Source: Chondrus crispus
Lineage: Eukaryota > Rhodophyta > Florideophyceae > Gigartinales > Gigartinaceae
Assembly: GCF_000350225.1 (NCBI RefSeq)
Contig: NW_005179309.1
Coordinates: forward strand, 1-64,000
Length of the DNA: 64,000 nucleotides
Reading direction: 5' to 3'
Shown here piece after piece: positions 33,318 through 46,949 of this stretch. The position numbers were made by a program, and so were the translations under genes. Below the pieces are notes generated by a model that was not told where the DNA came from, did no database searches, and worked only from the letters and a program-made list of their open reading frames with translations. Every line of letters begins with the position of its first letter. Position 1 is the stretch's first letter.

Positions 33318-34627
33318 TCCACTACGAGTCACTCCCACCGCAATTATGGGAGGACGCAGTGCGCGACGTCGCATTTAAATACAACATAATGAGACACAGC
33401 GCAACAAAAGCCAGCCACTGGAGCCTGTGGCACGTACGCCAACCGCGGATGGCTCGCATATTTTCATTCGGTCAAATCGGAACAGCACCGATACATGCAC
33501 ACAAAACAAAACTGCAACCCCAAAGTGAACCCGTCAGGTACATGTACCCCATCTCAGAAACACACATCATGACGATCATAATCAACACAGCCAGATACCG
33601 TGCCATACGGGTAATAGACTTCAAACTGTACAGACGGCACCAAGACCCAGCCTACACAACCAACAACGCATTCAAGACGGCGCTTCCGCGGCGGAAGGCA
33701 GCAACGAAACCCCGCAAACAACCCCGCCAGCAGCCACCGCCACGCACCGTACACATCACCACGCCCGCACCGCGCCACATCAAAGCTGCCCGACAGTACC
33801 TGGATGCGGAGCAATGGACAGCCGCCTACAACGAGGAACTAGACACGCTGGATAAACAGGGCACCATCAAATGGATCCCATCCAAACAAATACCTCCCCA
33901 CGAAAAACTCATCCCGCTTACCATGACATACCGATACAAGCATGCCGCGGACGGAAAAATCGCCAAACGCAAAGCGCACTGCTCAATCAGAGGCGACAGG
34001 ATGCAGCCGGGACAACACTTCGATCCCAAATGCACATCCACGTTCACGGCAGAGAAAACCTCAGTACGGACACTTCTCGCATTAGCGGAATCCCCCAGTT
34101 GGCCAGTCCAATACATGGACATCACCCCAGCATACTTACACGAGAAACATGATCCGCGATTCCCTGTGTATGTACGCCAGCACCCCCGCTTCGATGGCAC
34201 CATGAAGCACAAACACAAAGCCGGTCAGCTAATTGGCAACCTATACGGCGGCCGCTCCGCCGGACACCGATACACCACAGGACTACAGGAGCACCTCACC
34301 AGACAGGGGTACCAGCAATGCAGCAGCGACCCCTGCCTCTTTACACTCAGCGAAACCAAAGGTACGCTACTGGTCACTGTAAGTATGGACGACTCCCTGG
34401 TCACCGCATCCGACCAAACTTTCATCGACGATCTCCTTGCCACACTCAAAAGGAAATACAAAATCAAAAATCTAGGCTTCCCCACAACATACCTAGGATG
34501 GCGTATCACCAGAGACGAGCAGGGTAGCATACAAATTTCGCAACAGCAAACAACCGACATCTCCGATGCGGGCAACCCATTCCTGACCGGAGAAACCACG
34601 CCAACAATTCCACATATGATAAACTAG
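33318..34627 (+). pseudogene. pol: second copia element: integrase end and reverse transcriptase, 3' truncated
   Basis: The frame resumes at LPPQLWEDAVRDVAFKYN, the end of integrase. It passes through the RT (TPAYLHEKHD, QHPRFDGTMKHK) with the catalytic SMDDSLV near 34,390, and reaches YLGWRITRDEQG. It stops at 34,625-34,627 with no RNase H. Apart from the missing 3' part, this long stretch has no stops. Similarity to the copia at 12.7-17.5 kb is clear along the RT (ITYRYK-type and GQHFDP-type segments). Sequence after the stop is unrelated, so a deletion or insertion removed the RNase H and 3' LTR. Confidence 0.85.
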
Positions 34628-34889
34628 GCTTTGTGGTATAATTGGCTCAGAGATGCGGGGAAACTAAAACCGTCGAATTACAACCTTATTTGAGAATACA
34701 AAGGATGTAACAGAGGATGTGGCGGATAATAACAGTTAAATTGGAAGATGTGCAGCCGAAATATCATTTGACCACTCCCCATACTGACCGCAAAACCGCT
34801 ACCAGAAGGCCCCCACACCTGGCTTCTTCTGAAAAGGAAAACCATACAGAGTTCCGCCACGCCGACCAAGCACACAATCCAGGGTCCAA

Positions 34890-35450
34890 CGTCAAGCAGC
34901 TTTCTGACCCAACACTCTATCCTGGGTCAAAGCTCTGGACAAGCGTACTACGCGTACGGGTTGGCTGGCCGAACATTCTATCCTGGGTCAAAGCTCTGGA
35001 CAGACGTACTGTCGTGGACCAATCTGTATCAGCTCGGTGACTCAACCAGCTATCGTCAGATACCGTCTCTAACACAGAATCATGCCCCAGAATCAACGCG
35101 TATAGGCTGGCTGACCTAACATTCTATCCAGGGTCAAAGCTCTGGACAGGCGTACTGTCTTGGACCAATCTGTACCAGCTCGGCGACTCAACCAGCTATC
35201 GTCAGATACGTTTGTAACGCAGAATCATGGCCCGGAATCAACGCGTACAGGCTGGCTGACCCAACATTCTATCCTGGGACAAAGCTCTGGACAAACGCAC
35301 TGTCCTGGATCAACCTGTATCGTCTTAGCGACCCAACATTCCATCCTAGGTCATAGCTCTGATCGAGAATGACGCTCAGGGGCAGCTTGTACCGGCTTGT
35401 CGACCAAGAATACTATCCAGAGTCAACATTCGGCACCCCGCTGGGTCAAC
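34890..35450. repeat. tandem repeat array, about 60-145 bp units
   Basis: The phrase 'acattctatcctgggtcaaagctctggac' recurs at about 34,913, 34,975, 35,120 and 35,262, with a variant at 35,335. The longer phrase 'cagctcggYgactcaaccagctatcgtcagata' recurs at about 35,030 and 35,177. Together they form a higher-order array. Open frames here are repeat artefacts. Confidence 0.8.
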
Positions 35451-35723
35451 AGTTATGATTAATTCAGACGTCTAGTTTTAGCAGACAAACATTTTACCTA
35501 TAGCAACAGCTTTAAATAACTAAACATAGGACAATGAAGGCAGTATAGTACTTGTCTACGACGAGGTTTATAAACCTAAAAAGTTATATCTTTTTTAACT
35601 TGCGACGTACCTGATGCGGGCAATGATTCGTTAAATGTTGAGCTGAGAAACAAAAACGTAGTTTTGAGGTTCAAATTGTATAGCTACGAATTATTGAGAT
35701 AAAAGAGGTATTAGGGTCATTTA

Positions 35724-37112
35724 CTAAGATCCAGGGGCCATTGAGTAGAATAGCTCATTTGTTCCGAATGCAGTGAATCCTAAGAAAGCGTAAGAGTTAT
35801 TGACGTCCTCTATTCCAATGTACTTCAACATTTCGCTGAGACAGTCCCATGAAAAAGCACGGTAAAGAAAACGGATCTCTTCTGAGAACGTAATTGTGAT
35901 ATCCGGCCGCTCCCATTCTGGCACTGTGTTCTGCAAGTCCTTCAATCCCACACAACTCACCCATTTGGCGGAGAAGGCGTCCGTACGTCGTGCCATCCAA
36001 TTTTGTGCCGCCTTGCAGTACATTTGAGCGCACTTGAAGAAACAATGATCTATTGCAAACTTTATGCACACGTAGTACACATAACCAACCGAGAAAGGCA
36101 CTCAGTCCACAAATGGATATGTCCACCCTCTTTGAAAACCGAAAGTAATTGTAACGTCCTTTTCTGTTCTTGGTTACTGGAAGGACTCCCACGACCGGTG
36201 AGGCAATGCAGTTTCCAGTAAAATTAAGTCTTGCACCTTCAAATCCAGCATCTCTGCCCCTCTCGATACTGAGTTAAACTGTATTATATTTTCGCATGCT
36301 GCTTGTAACTTTGCGTAGTCAACGGTGGGATCTCTTTGAACGGCTCGCGGTAATTGTCGTTTCACGAATGTGGCGTAAATTGCCCGCAGATCTTCATGAG
36401 TTTCTTGGTAAGCCCTTCTGGTGATGTTGGCTCTCGAGAGGCGTTGTGCTTCATCTAACCTTCGTATCAGTGCTTGTATGTTGGGCGACTTTCCTGGATT
36501 TCCACTGAACCCTCCATCAGGGAGCCGTAAATATTCTCCATTGATTCCTCTTTTTATTCCAGTAGGCAACGACTGCACTCTTTATCGCTCCACCAGTAGC
36601 CACGGCCTTGAATTCCTCAAATCCTTCCTCGTTTGCACCGCATCTAGATAGAATCAGAGCACAAGCGATGTACACTGGGTCTTTCTCTGGATCTCGGCTT
36701 GCAGAAAAATCAACCTCGTTTGGATCAACTCCAAATGAAAGGAGCCACTGTTGGTAAAGCTTCATCGAGTATTCATATCGCTTTTGGGAAGACTCGGATG
36801 TAGGTTTTCGTACTATATTCCTTGCGATCTGCGCTGCAGCGGCTGCAAACTCCCTTTTCGTGTCCATGTCTCCCCAATTCGATGATATTCTGAGTTCCGG
36901 CGCTTGAACCAGTCCAACACCAGTCTCCTCTCCGGGGTGAGATCTATCTCATACTCCGTCTTGCGAAAGGAATTCGCGGGAGACCTGAGGGATGGCTTTG
37001 AGTTGACAAAGATTTGCTGCAAGCACCGGATACCTTCCGACTTTGCCTTGCCATGCAGTTTTATGTGATCATCTGGGTGTAATGTTTCTGTAGGAACGTT
37101 ACTCCAACGCAA
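35724..37112 (-). pseudogene. Crypton-like tyrosine recombinase, broken frames
   Basis: Five overlapping reverse frames join into one protein with single-base shifts. The N-terminal part has KRYEYSMKLYQQWLLSFG and 'RGINGEYLRLPDGG', as in SAM-like domains of tyrosine recombinases. The catalytic part has NSVSRGAEML (candidate first Arg, about 36,265) and VTKNRKGRYNYF (candidate Lys hairpin, about 36,165). HSARMGAAGYH follows (H-x-x-R, about 35,915), then FSWDCLSEMLKYIG with Trp and candidate Tyr (about 35,850-35,820). This arrangement fits the eukaryotic Crypton family, which integrates circular DNA without terminal inverted repeats. Frameshifts near 36,850, 36,550, 36,200 and 35,890 would inactivate it unless some are sequencing errors or introns. 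The choice of frame at 35,880-36,000 is uncertain. Confidence 0.5.
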
Positions 37113-37262
37113 AAGACCTTCACATTTGATTGGTTCTAGCCAACCAAATACAAGCTGTACAGAGAATTACAATTTTTGTAAACTTTATTACTCATAGCAT
37201 GTAGGACAAGCCCACGGCGGCAAGCCATGAAAGCGTCCTGAACCAGAGATATCGAACCCGGA

Positions 37263-37450
37263 TCAAAAAGATGATAAAATTCCGTGATCCAGACCAGGAT
37301 CATGAAGCCAACTTTCCTGGCCCCGGGTAGGATCCTTGGTTGGAATACTCTGACCCTGGATAGGATCCGGGGTCGGAATGTTTTGACCCGTGATAGGATT
37401 CTGGGTCAGGTTGCTTTGACTTGGGACCCCGGGTGAGGGTATCTTCAGGT
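37263..37450. repeat. minisatellite with 'gacccYggataggatYctgggtc' units
   Basis: Four imperfect units of about 40 bp, each containing a ggatagGATcc-like core and 'tgaccc', span this stretch. The composition recalls the 'tatcctgggtcaaagc' phrase of the 34.9-35.4 kb array. The recombinase gene therefore has related-looking tandem repeats on both sides. Confidence 0.6.
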
Positions 37451-37626
37451 CCAAGTTAACTTTGCCATACTTGCGACTCTAGTTGGTCTGAGGATTTTTC
37501 TGGTTACAGAATTACTGCAAAAATGAATATAATGCCGTTTGAGCGTCATGTCATCCGCAAATCAAATACTCATATCCTGATCCAACGTATTACGTAAGAG
37601 TCCAAGGGTCACCTAATACATGACCT

Positions 37627-38781
37627 TTGGTCTCTTTTGTTTTTATTTCCGTTCCAGATATTGTGGGACTGCCACCTGACAGGTACCAAGAAATGAGAAG
37701 AACGTCAAAAGAAGCTGTAGTGGGAAATGCGCAGGTCCGGATCGCGATAAAGGCACAGACAGCTTGTGAAGTGCAACGCAGCATAGTTGTTAAGGAAATC
37801 ATAAGGTCTTTCGGCGCTGCAACCAGAAGTGTTGGAGAAGCTGAGGAGATAGTAGAAGCAGACCCAGCAATTGTGCCCAATTGAATCCCGTCCAACTTCT
37901 TTTCTGAGTTTTGAGCCACACAGAAGACGTAATCCTATCCATACGCCTCGCGTTAGTACGACATTGAACGAGTTTGAGGCATCTCTGAACTCAATGGAGT
38001 CTTCCCTCGACCCCAATAAGCCCTTATACCTGCTACAGGGAACACATCCACTCACAGGACAGGCGCTTCCGCCTCTCCTTAACAACCCAGGTCGGCTAGC
38101 TACAGGTGAAGATACCGCGGCTTTATCAAATACCATCTCAAGCTCTTCTTTTGCGTTTCAAGTCATCAACAAGAACTACAGCATCACAAATAACGCCGTC
38201 CCCGGTACTCTAGAAAAGCGTTCTCGGTTCAAGGTCGTTGTTAAAGGCGTTGAAAGGGAAGGGTTGGAAAGTCTTCTGTCATCACACCTGGTAAGACAAT
38301 CAACCCGAAAAGAAAGGCACAGTTACATTTCATTCCACCCCCCAAACGTGTTATTGGAGATTTGCCACGCGTGGAAATACCGCGATCTACCGAAAGTATC
38401 CGGTATATCTTAAGGTGGTGGATATTGCCTGATGAAGCAGCTGCACTTGAGAAAGGGTTAATGTACTGGTCAGTGGAAGAAAGGAACGGAAAAATGTTAA
38501 GAGATGGGAAGGCCGTTTCAAACAAAGCACTATATGCGAAGCGCAAGACGATGTCTATGGCATTCTTCCACTACTGCGAGTCAAATTCTGTTGTGGATTA
38601 CGAGAAGGCATTCACCTCCATTTCTGAACCGCGAATGGTGAAGAAAAACTACGCGATATCTTGCCGTTATAGGAAGGAGAATGAGTTACCAAAACTGTTT
38701 AAGTTCCGAGACGTGTTGAAGCAGTTCACGATAAATGTATTGAAGAAAAAGGAAGTTGAAGCAGCGCTGTTTATCGAGTAA
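37627..38781 (+). pseudogene. unrecognised gene divergent from the Crypton-like recombinase
   Basis: Three forward frames follow one another with shifts near 37,880 and 38,350. A short lead has EVQRSIVVKEIIRSFGAATR. A middle part has NEFEASLNSMESSLDPNK and GTHPLTGQALPPLLNNP. The C-terminal part has RYILRWWILPDEAAALEKGL, KMLRDGKAVSNKALYAKRK and NYAISCRYRKENELPKLFK. It ends at a TAA at 38,779-38,781. Codon content reads as protein throughout. I do not recognise a family. It starts about 500 bp from the recombinase start, in the opposite direction, so the pair could form one mobile unit. It could also be an unrelated host gene. Confidence 0.45.
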
Positions 38782-38848
38782 TACAGGTAGGTAACTAGTG
38801 CAGACTTTACGAAGGTAAAATGAAGATCAAGAAGCTACCTCCGCCTAG

Positions 38849-38890
38849 ATTTCTTCTTTGACATGTCAATTGACATGTCAAAGAAGAAAT
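38849..38890. repeat. perfect 42-bp palindrome
   Basis: The arms atttcttctttgacatgtcaa and ttgacatgtcaaagaagaaat are exact reverse complements with no spacer. Imperfect pairing extends outward through 'acctcc' and 'ggaggt'. It lies 70 bp after the end of the forward gene. Confidence 0.95.
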
Positions 38891-39279
38891 CCACAGGGAG
38901 GTCAGATTTATGAAAAATTTAATAAAAGCAATGATGTTGCTATTTTTGGGGGCAAAAAATGCTGGATTTTTGACGGCAATGAACGGTGGCCCGTGGGTAA
39001 TTGGTTCGCGGGCAGCCATATTTTGCCAGCTTTTTTGGCCGTTCCCATTCAGCACGGGGATGAGGGGCGTTTCTGGTTCCGGCCAGTGACTGGACCCGAA
39101 TTTTTGCTGGAGTACCATAGTTGTAACGGAAATGTTTTTTTGATACGTCGATGTAGCAAAGTGATGTGCTATTCTGCTGCCTACCAAACCAGCGCTTGCC
39201 CGTGATGTCTTTAACCTTCACGTGCTCGTACCAGAATAAGCTCATGCCGCATGGTTCAGTACTCAAAGGATGAAGTTAT

Positions 39280-39355
39280 TTAGTTGTGTTATACAGGCTT
39301 TGTTGTGTTTGTGTTAGCAGTGTGCTTTGTCCCCAAATATATGTATTTGAGCCTC
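39280..39355. repeat. dispersed repeat copy (partner at 60,100-60,175)
   Basis: About 75 bp reading 'ttgtgttatacaggctttgt', 'tgtgtttgtgttagcagtgtgctttgtcccc' and 'tatatgtatttgagcctcctt' is nearly identical to a stretch near 60.1 kb. In both places a long palindrome lies 390-440 bp upstream. The identity of the repeat is unknown. Confidence 0.8.
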
Positions 39356-39356
39356 C

Positions 39357-39440
39357 TTTATATAGTGCCATCCCCCTAATAGTGCCATAGCTAGAGGTAT
39401 GTCACGCTATAGCACTATATCGTAGGAGGCACTGTATATA
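39357..39440. mobile_element. MITE-like element copy 1 (partner at 61,449-61,533)
   Basis: About 84 bp begins tatagtgccatc and ends gaggcactgtata, so its ends are inverted. The core 'aatagtgccatagctagaggtatgtcacgctatagcactatatcgtaggaggcactgtata' is almost identical in both copies. The short size and inverted ends suggest a miniature non-autonomous transposon. Confidence 0.6.
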
Positions 39441-39514
39441 ATAAGTTATACTCCGCCGTTCTGGCCACGCGGCAAGGGACCCCCTACTTAAGAGAGACAA
39501 CGTTTTCACACGTG

Positions 39515-40189
39515 TCATGCGTTATGACTACTGTGCTTCCTCCTTCCTCTTCCGCCCCTTTTCGTGGTCGGGCTGTTGCCGGGCGAATCATTCCTACCGT
39601 TTTCCTCTCTACCGCGTTTCGGGCAACTACCTGCTCGTGACCGTGGGCTCCCAGCACCTGCACGTGACTGCGGGCTCACAGCGTCTGTATGATCTGTCCG
39701 CACCGCACGTTCTTGCAGGGGCTTGTTCCTGTTCGTCAATTGTTGTTTTTGACTGCGCGCTCTGCTCAGTTCCCTGGTGAGTTCCGATATCTTCTTGTCT
39801 TGTTCCGAGATCTTCTTGTCTTGTTCCGAGGTCTTCTTGTCTTGTTCCGAGGTCTTCTTGTCTTGGTCCGAGATCTTCTTGTCTTGGTCCGAGATCTTCT
39901 TGTCTTGGTCCGAGATCTTCTTGTTTTGTTCCGAGATCTTCTTGTCTTGTTCCGAGATCTTCTTGTCTTTTTTACGAAGAGGAGATACGATTATGCGAGT
40001 ACTGCTCTTCTCGGGATGCAGAAGATTATTTGCGGTAAGGTTGAGGTCACGGAACGCCACAGCTTCGACGATGTCATCCTTGGAATAGTATCGTTGACTT
40101 TGATACGTCCGAGCCTTGTTTCTGACTGCCGCACTGCTGATTCGCGACGAACGCTGCGCTTTCGTTCCTTTCTTGCACTGGTAAGTCAT
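39515..40189 (-). CDS. heptad-repeat coiled-coil-like basic protein
   Basis: This frame of 224 codons starts at an ATG (40,187-40,189). The N-terminal 80 residues are basic and mixed (RKARTYQ-like, FRDLNLTANNLLHPEKS). Nine tandem heptads follow, consensus DKKISEQ with S/T and E/D variants, encoded by a 21-bp minisatellite. Then comes ELTRELSRARSQKQQL, which continues the helix, and a Ser/Arg/Gly-rich basic tail ending GRGRRKHSSHNA. Each heptad has only one aliphatic residue, so it would be an unusually polar helix. The perfect 21-bp periodicity keeps the frame. I do not recognise a family; a DNA- or RNA-binding role for the tail is inference. It could be a repeat-generated frame without function. 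Confidence 0.45.
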   Translation of the reverse strand: MTYQCKKGTKAQRSSRISSAAVRNKARTYQSQRYYSKDDIVEAVAFRDLNLTANNLLHPEKSSTRIIVSPLRKKDKKISEQDKKISEQNKKISDQDKKISDQDKKISDQDKKTSEQDKKTSEQDKKISEQDKKISELTRELSRARSQKQQLTNRNKPLQERAVRTDHTDAVSPQSRAGAGSPRSRAGSCPKRGREENGRNDSPGNSPTTKRGGRGRRKHSSHNA

Positions 40190-40925
40190 ATAGTCAATTT
40201 TGTTACTAATATAATATTATGCATCGCCTATGATGCTGACTTTGGAACAATGATTCAGTAATGCTGGCGATTATCATAGTGGTCGGAATGATTTCAAAAT
40301 CAATCCTAAAATTTTGGGGATTCTCAATAAGAGTAGTATTTTCTCACTCTTTTTGTCATTGCAGCAGAGTAAGATATATATTTTTAAAAACGCAAATTTC
40401 TCGCATCAGACGTTCAATTTAATGTTCTGTGATGTGATGCGAAATGTCACGTAGCCAGCCTATCTTATGAAATGTCTGGTCATCGATTTCATGATGCACT
40501 GCGTTGACGCTTGGAGCGCACTGTGTCACAGATTGTATGGCACCAGAGAACATTTGAGTGAACTGAAGCTGTCCATTATACCATTAAGACCCAATAATGA
40601 TGCGAAATGGCAAAGTTGTCATCCAAACAATGTGCATTGTTAATTCTTAAACGTAGCCAGGCAGTCTGAATGGACATCCAGGGCACTTAGTGCTCATGAT
40701 TCAGATTGATTACTTTATTGCTTCAGTTTTTAGTGTCGTACCTTTTCAGTGAGGTCGTGGTGCTGTTTCATTCATTTGATATTGCGGAGTTTTCGGCGAC
40801 TTTAGTAGCCGTGAGTGTGACTAATTTTACTGAATGACCACATTACCATAAATTGTTCTGGGGCTCGTAAACAACTCATCCAGTCCCAATACCCCACCAT
40901 TTCTCACAACCCATTTCAACGATCA
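40190..40925. other. 735 bp without a gene
   Basis: AT-rich, with no frame longer than a few dozen codons and no clear repeat ends. I see nothing to annotate. Confidence 0.5.
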
Positions 40926-41299
40926 TTGTATCCCGTGCCTCACCCAGCCTCGCCAGAAACATTACGAAGAGGCCCTGCCTACCGCAGATACCTTGCTCCC
41001 AGCAGGACCCATCTCCGGCCCACACCCGTCTTGCGTACGCGTTCATCCCGCCCCTCCCCTCTGCACAACCTGACCCCCGCCACCACCCTCAACGAAGCTG
41101 CCCTCCGGGCAGTTCATCCAGACCCTCCAACCACTCGGCGAATGCCTCAAACCGCGCCCGAGACCCTCTAAATCACCACCTCGCCCCTTCCCCATTCCGA
41201 TGACCCCCTTTCAACAAACACAGTCCGCGAGGCTGCCGCCCTCCCCCACGACCGTCGCGATGCCGCCCGCATCCACACGGAGTCCCACTTCTCATTATC

Positions 41300-44011
<2,712 letters not shown>

Positions 44012-44977
44012 CTAGTAGTTTGGTTCGCAATGAGTACAAAAAAAGGTGAGAGCGCAATCCAAAATGTCAGGACTTGAATCCGGCATATGCGGCTCTAGGA
44101 TTAGTTAGGACGAGGACGCTTGACCAAGTGGCGGTGCCCTTCTATGGTGGGGGCGGCTAAAGAGAGGGGACAGGAGGTATGGCCAGCATAAAAGCAGCGC
44201 TCATGGCGAGCAGTCTTTGGGAGAGAGGAGGTTGCCACAAGGACTGCAAAGACCGGGTTTCGATTGCGATAGAGATGAAAGTGGGAGGCGGAATGGCAAA
44301 TTGGAGGCAAAACGAGTGAATAGTGTGATAGAGCTGAGAAATACTCGCCCGACTTTCCAGTAAGTCCATCATGCAAGGATTCGATGATGCTTGAGACAAG
44401 GAAGCGATGAGGACGGAAGTGGTGCTACGACGGTGCGAGTGAGCACTTGCCATACGGTGGGTGGGAGATCGACCTTTGCCCTCACCCCCGGCGGCGTGTA
44501 CAGTGCACTCCGAGTAGATGTAGTGACACGTAGTACACATGCCCGCATGTCACAAATTTCCGGTTGTGCATGTTGTTGAAACGGTATCAGCTCCAAACCT
44601 CACGTATTGGTAGTCCATGCGTTCTACCTGTATCCCGACCAAGGGCTTTTTCTATCAGCCCGTTGCGCTTGGACGCTCGGATTTTTGATTTTTTTGACCT
44701 GAATATTTCTCCCATTTTACTTTCCGTGTTTCTGCTTCTGTCGATAGCCAAGATTCCCAGATCTCTGATTTCGCCACTGCCACCACCACATATCCCTCTC
44801 CATCGATCCAAGTTTCCTTCTCTTCGGTACCTATCAGGGAATACACACAGATCTGCTTCTGTTTCTTCCATTTGGAAATCTACACGGATACTGGTTGCTT
44901 CTTCTACACTTGCTTATCAGCGGAGAATCTGACGGGGCGATTTGGGGGTTTCCGCACGGTCATAATCAATAACTGAA
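44012..44977. other. 0.97 kb without a recognisable gene
   Basis: No frame shows family motifs. The left boundary of the CACTA-like element that follows should lie here, but I could not find inverted ends matching sequence after 53.2 kb. Confidence 0.4.
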
Positions 44978-46344
44978 ATGCGCAAGCTAAGGGAAGGGGA
45001 CTCCATTGAAGTTCTCTGGATTCTTGACGTTACTGTGGAGAGTGGAAGGAGGAAAGGTCAGAAAAACAAAAAGGACGTTTGGTGGAGGGGGAAAGTGAGT
45101 GGAGTTGGGAGGCGAAGAGGCGAGTTCGTTGCCCTCGTGCAGTATGATGCAGGCTACGGCATGGGTGAATCTGGTGTGAGCGCACGCTTCATGAAAAACA
45201 AATTGCAGCATAAGCAAGATGACGGAACGCTACTGGGTATGCAACAATGGCGGTATTACAAACGAGACTTCTCCGAGTGTGATGATGGAATCTCGAGTTC
45301 GGACGATGATTACAGCGCCCTCGAGGCCTCCTGCACGAAGAGGAACTGCTTTACTAGTCTATGTGATCATACCAGAACTGCATCTCGTGTAGCATCTCTG
45401 GAACTGAGAGTGGATGAGATTCAAAGGCTTCTGAGTGCTCAAAGCGGCATTTATTCCAGATTACTGCGGTATAAGACCGAAAGTGATGTCATTTCTGACC
45501 GGGCTTTTGGATTCCTAAGGCAAAGAATGGCAAATGCTTGCCAGAGAGCTATTCAAGTTTCAAGAATTCGAACTGCAGTCACGGATGTCGTCGCGCAGGA
45601 AGGAATACATATTGGTATGTGCTTCACAAGAGCTTTACGGGCAGATACGGACTGCACTCTTGCTGAAATGGAACAAATATGCCGCGTGGTCAGAATGCGG
45701 ACTCCCACGGCAACATTTTACCCAACCTACGAGGAAACCCAGTCTCCCCGCTCCGACATAGAAACAATAACGATATTGTTTGATTCTCTCGGCTGTCTTG
45801 GTAAATGCATCGGTTTCACAAGTGTCTCTGATCTACAGTACTTCATGGTGAGGGGAAGAAAAATGAGGCGCATGGAAGTGTCTGACCAGAGCCCCTTTCG
45901 GCTGCTAGGGGGGACTTTGGCTGACAATGATTCAGAAAAATCCATGTTCATTTTTCGAGTTGCGAGAAGTCAAGTTTGCACAGCCACAGACAAAATGTGC
46001 GAGCTGCTTTTCCGGGAGAACATGTGTTTCGATCGACGAAACAGAACGTACGCTAACAGACTAGAAAAAAAAGTATGATGCTTTCTGACGCCTTGAAGAT
46101 CTCCAAGGTTGCCTATCACGGGAACAGGATACCAGAAAATCTGGGAGACCGTGCATTTCATTTGCTGTGGCATCGGACATCCGCGGGAAAAACAAAACAG
46201 CTTTCTAAGACGTTGACATATCCTGATGAGGCACTGGGCTGTTTAGAGATGAGCTGGCCTTCATTAGTGGTACGGGGTAAGCATATCATAGAGAAATTTC
46301 AAAGAACAGTAACCCAGAACATGGTGAAGAGAACCATAGAATGA
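44978..46344 (+). CDS. accessory protein with N-terminal Tudor/Agenet-like domain
   Basis: The start is the ATG at 44,978. Residues 5-90 read GDSIEVLWILDVTVES, then WWRGKVSGVGRRRGEFVALV, then YDAGYGMGE and MQQWRYY. This is the five-strand SH3-like pattern of Tudor/Agenet chromatin readers (W-W-x-G-x-V, aromatic Y-D-x-G-Y). An acidic-serine patch (SSSDDDYSALE), a helix (VASLELRVDEIQRLLSAQ) and a C-terminal region of 220 residues without a recognised family follow. The frame shifts at the A8 run near 46,064-46,071 and continues 88 codons to a TGA at 46,342-46,344. It is separated from the transposase 3' end by 600 bp. The Tudor-like reading is by pattern only. If right, it could read methylated histones to guide or protect the element. 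Confidence 0.5.
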
Positions 46345-46949
46345 AAAGGATTGAAGTTATGCCAATGCAAAAACGTCAATGGCCAGCCAGGCACGTCGCA
46401 AACGCTCACCTCATCTGTTTGTGTCGAATCTGACTGCCCTCCGCCATCCTGCTCTCATCAATCCAAACACACATCTTTTCCTCACCCACAAATGTCTACC
46501 CTCAGGCCCCGCGGCACCCCTTCACATCCAAACAACACCCCCAACCGCCCCTCCGTAAGAACGAAAGGCGCCTTTGATGGCAACCAAAAACATGAATGGC
46601 ATGGTCACATTACTTTACTTACTTATCAACGTACACAAATGGCTAACTCTCTCGATAGCGGACTGGCCGTTTCCCACAATTCTATCGGCTGTGAGATATG
46701 CATAATTTACCCCATTCGTGGAGGGTATCCTTGCCGCTTTGTAAGATAATAGAACCTTTCGCCTGAAAGAAGTCCAGCTGCGTGCGTTATCACGCCGACA
46801 TTTTCACTGATGTGACAGTGGGTCTCTGGTGAAGACATAGAACACGCATGTATCAGCCCAACCCTTCTCACATTTCCAGTCAGTCTTAGTAAGGTTAATG
46901 GTGTACCGGGGGGAACGTGTAAGGTTCTATCCTCATGTAATGTGCATTT
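46345..46949. other. intergenic between two convergent genes
   Basis: This lies between the 3' end of the Tudor-like gene and the 3' end of the transposase. A forward frame (46,351-46,749) is Ser/Pro-rich without motifs. I see nothing further. Confidence 0.4.

Noticed and set aside
37263..37454. Reverse frame with repeated PxxGQ segments
   Set aside because: Produced by the minisatellite; no start context or neighbours support a gene.
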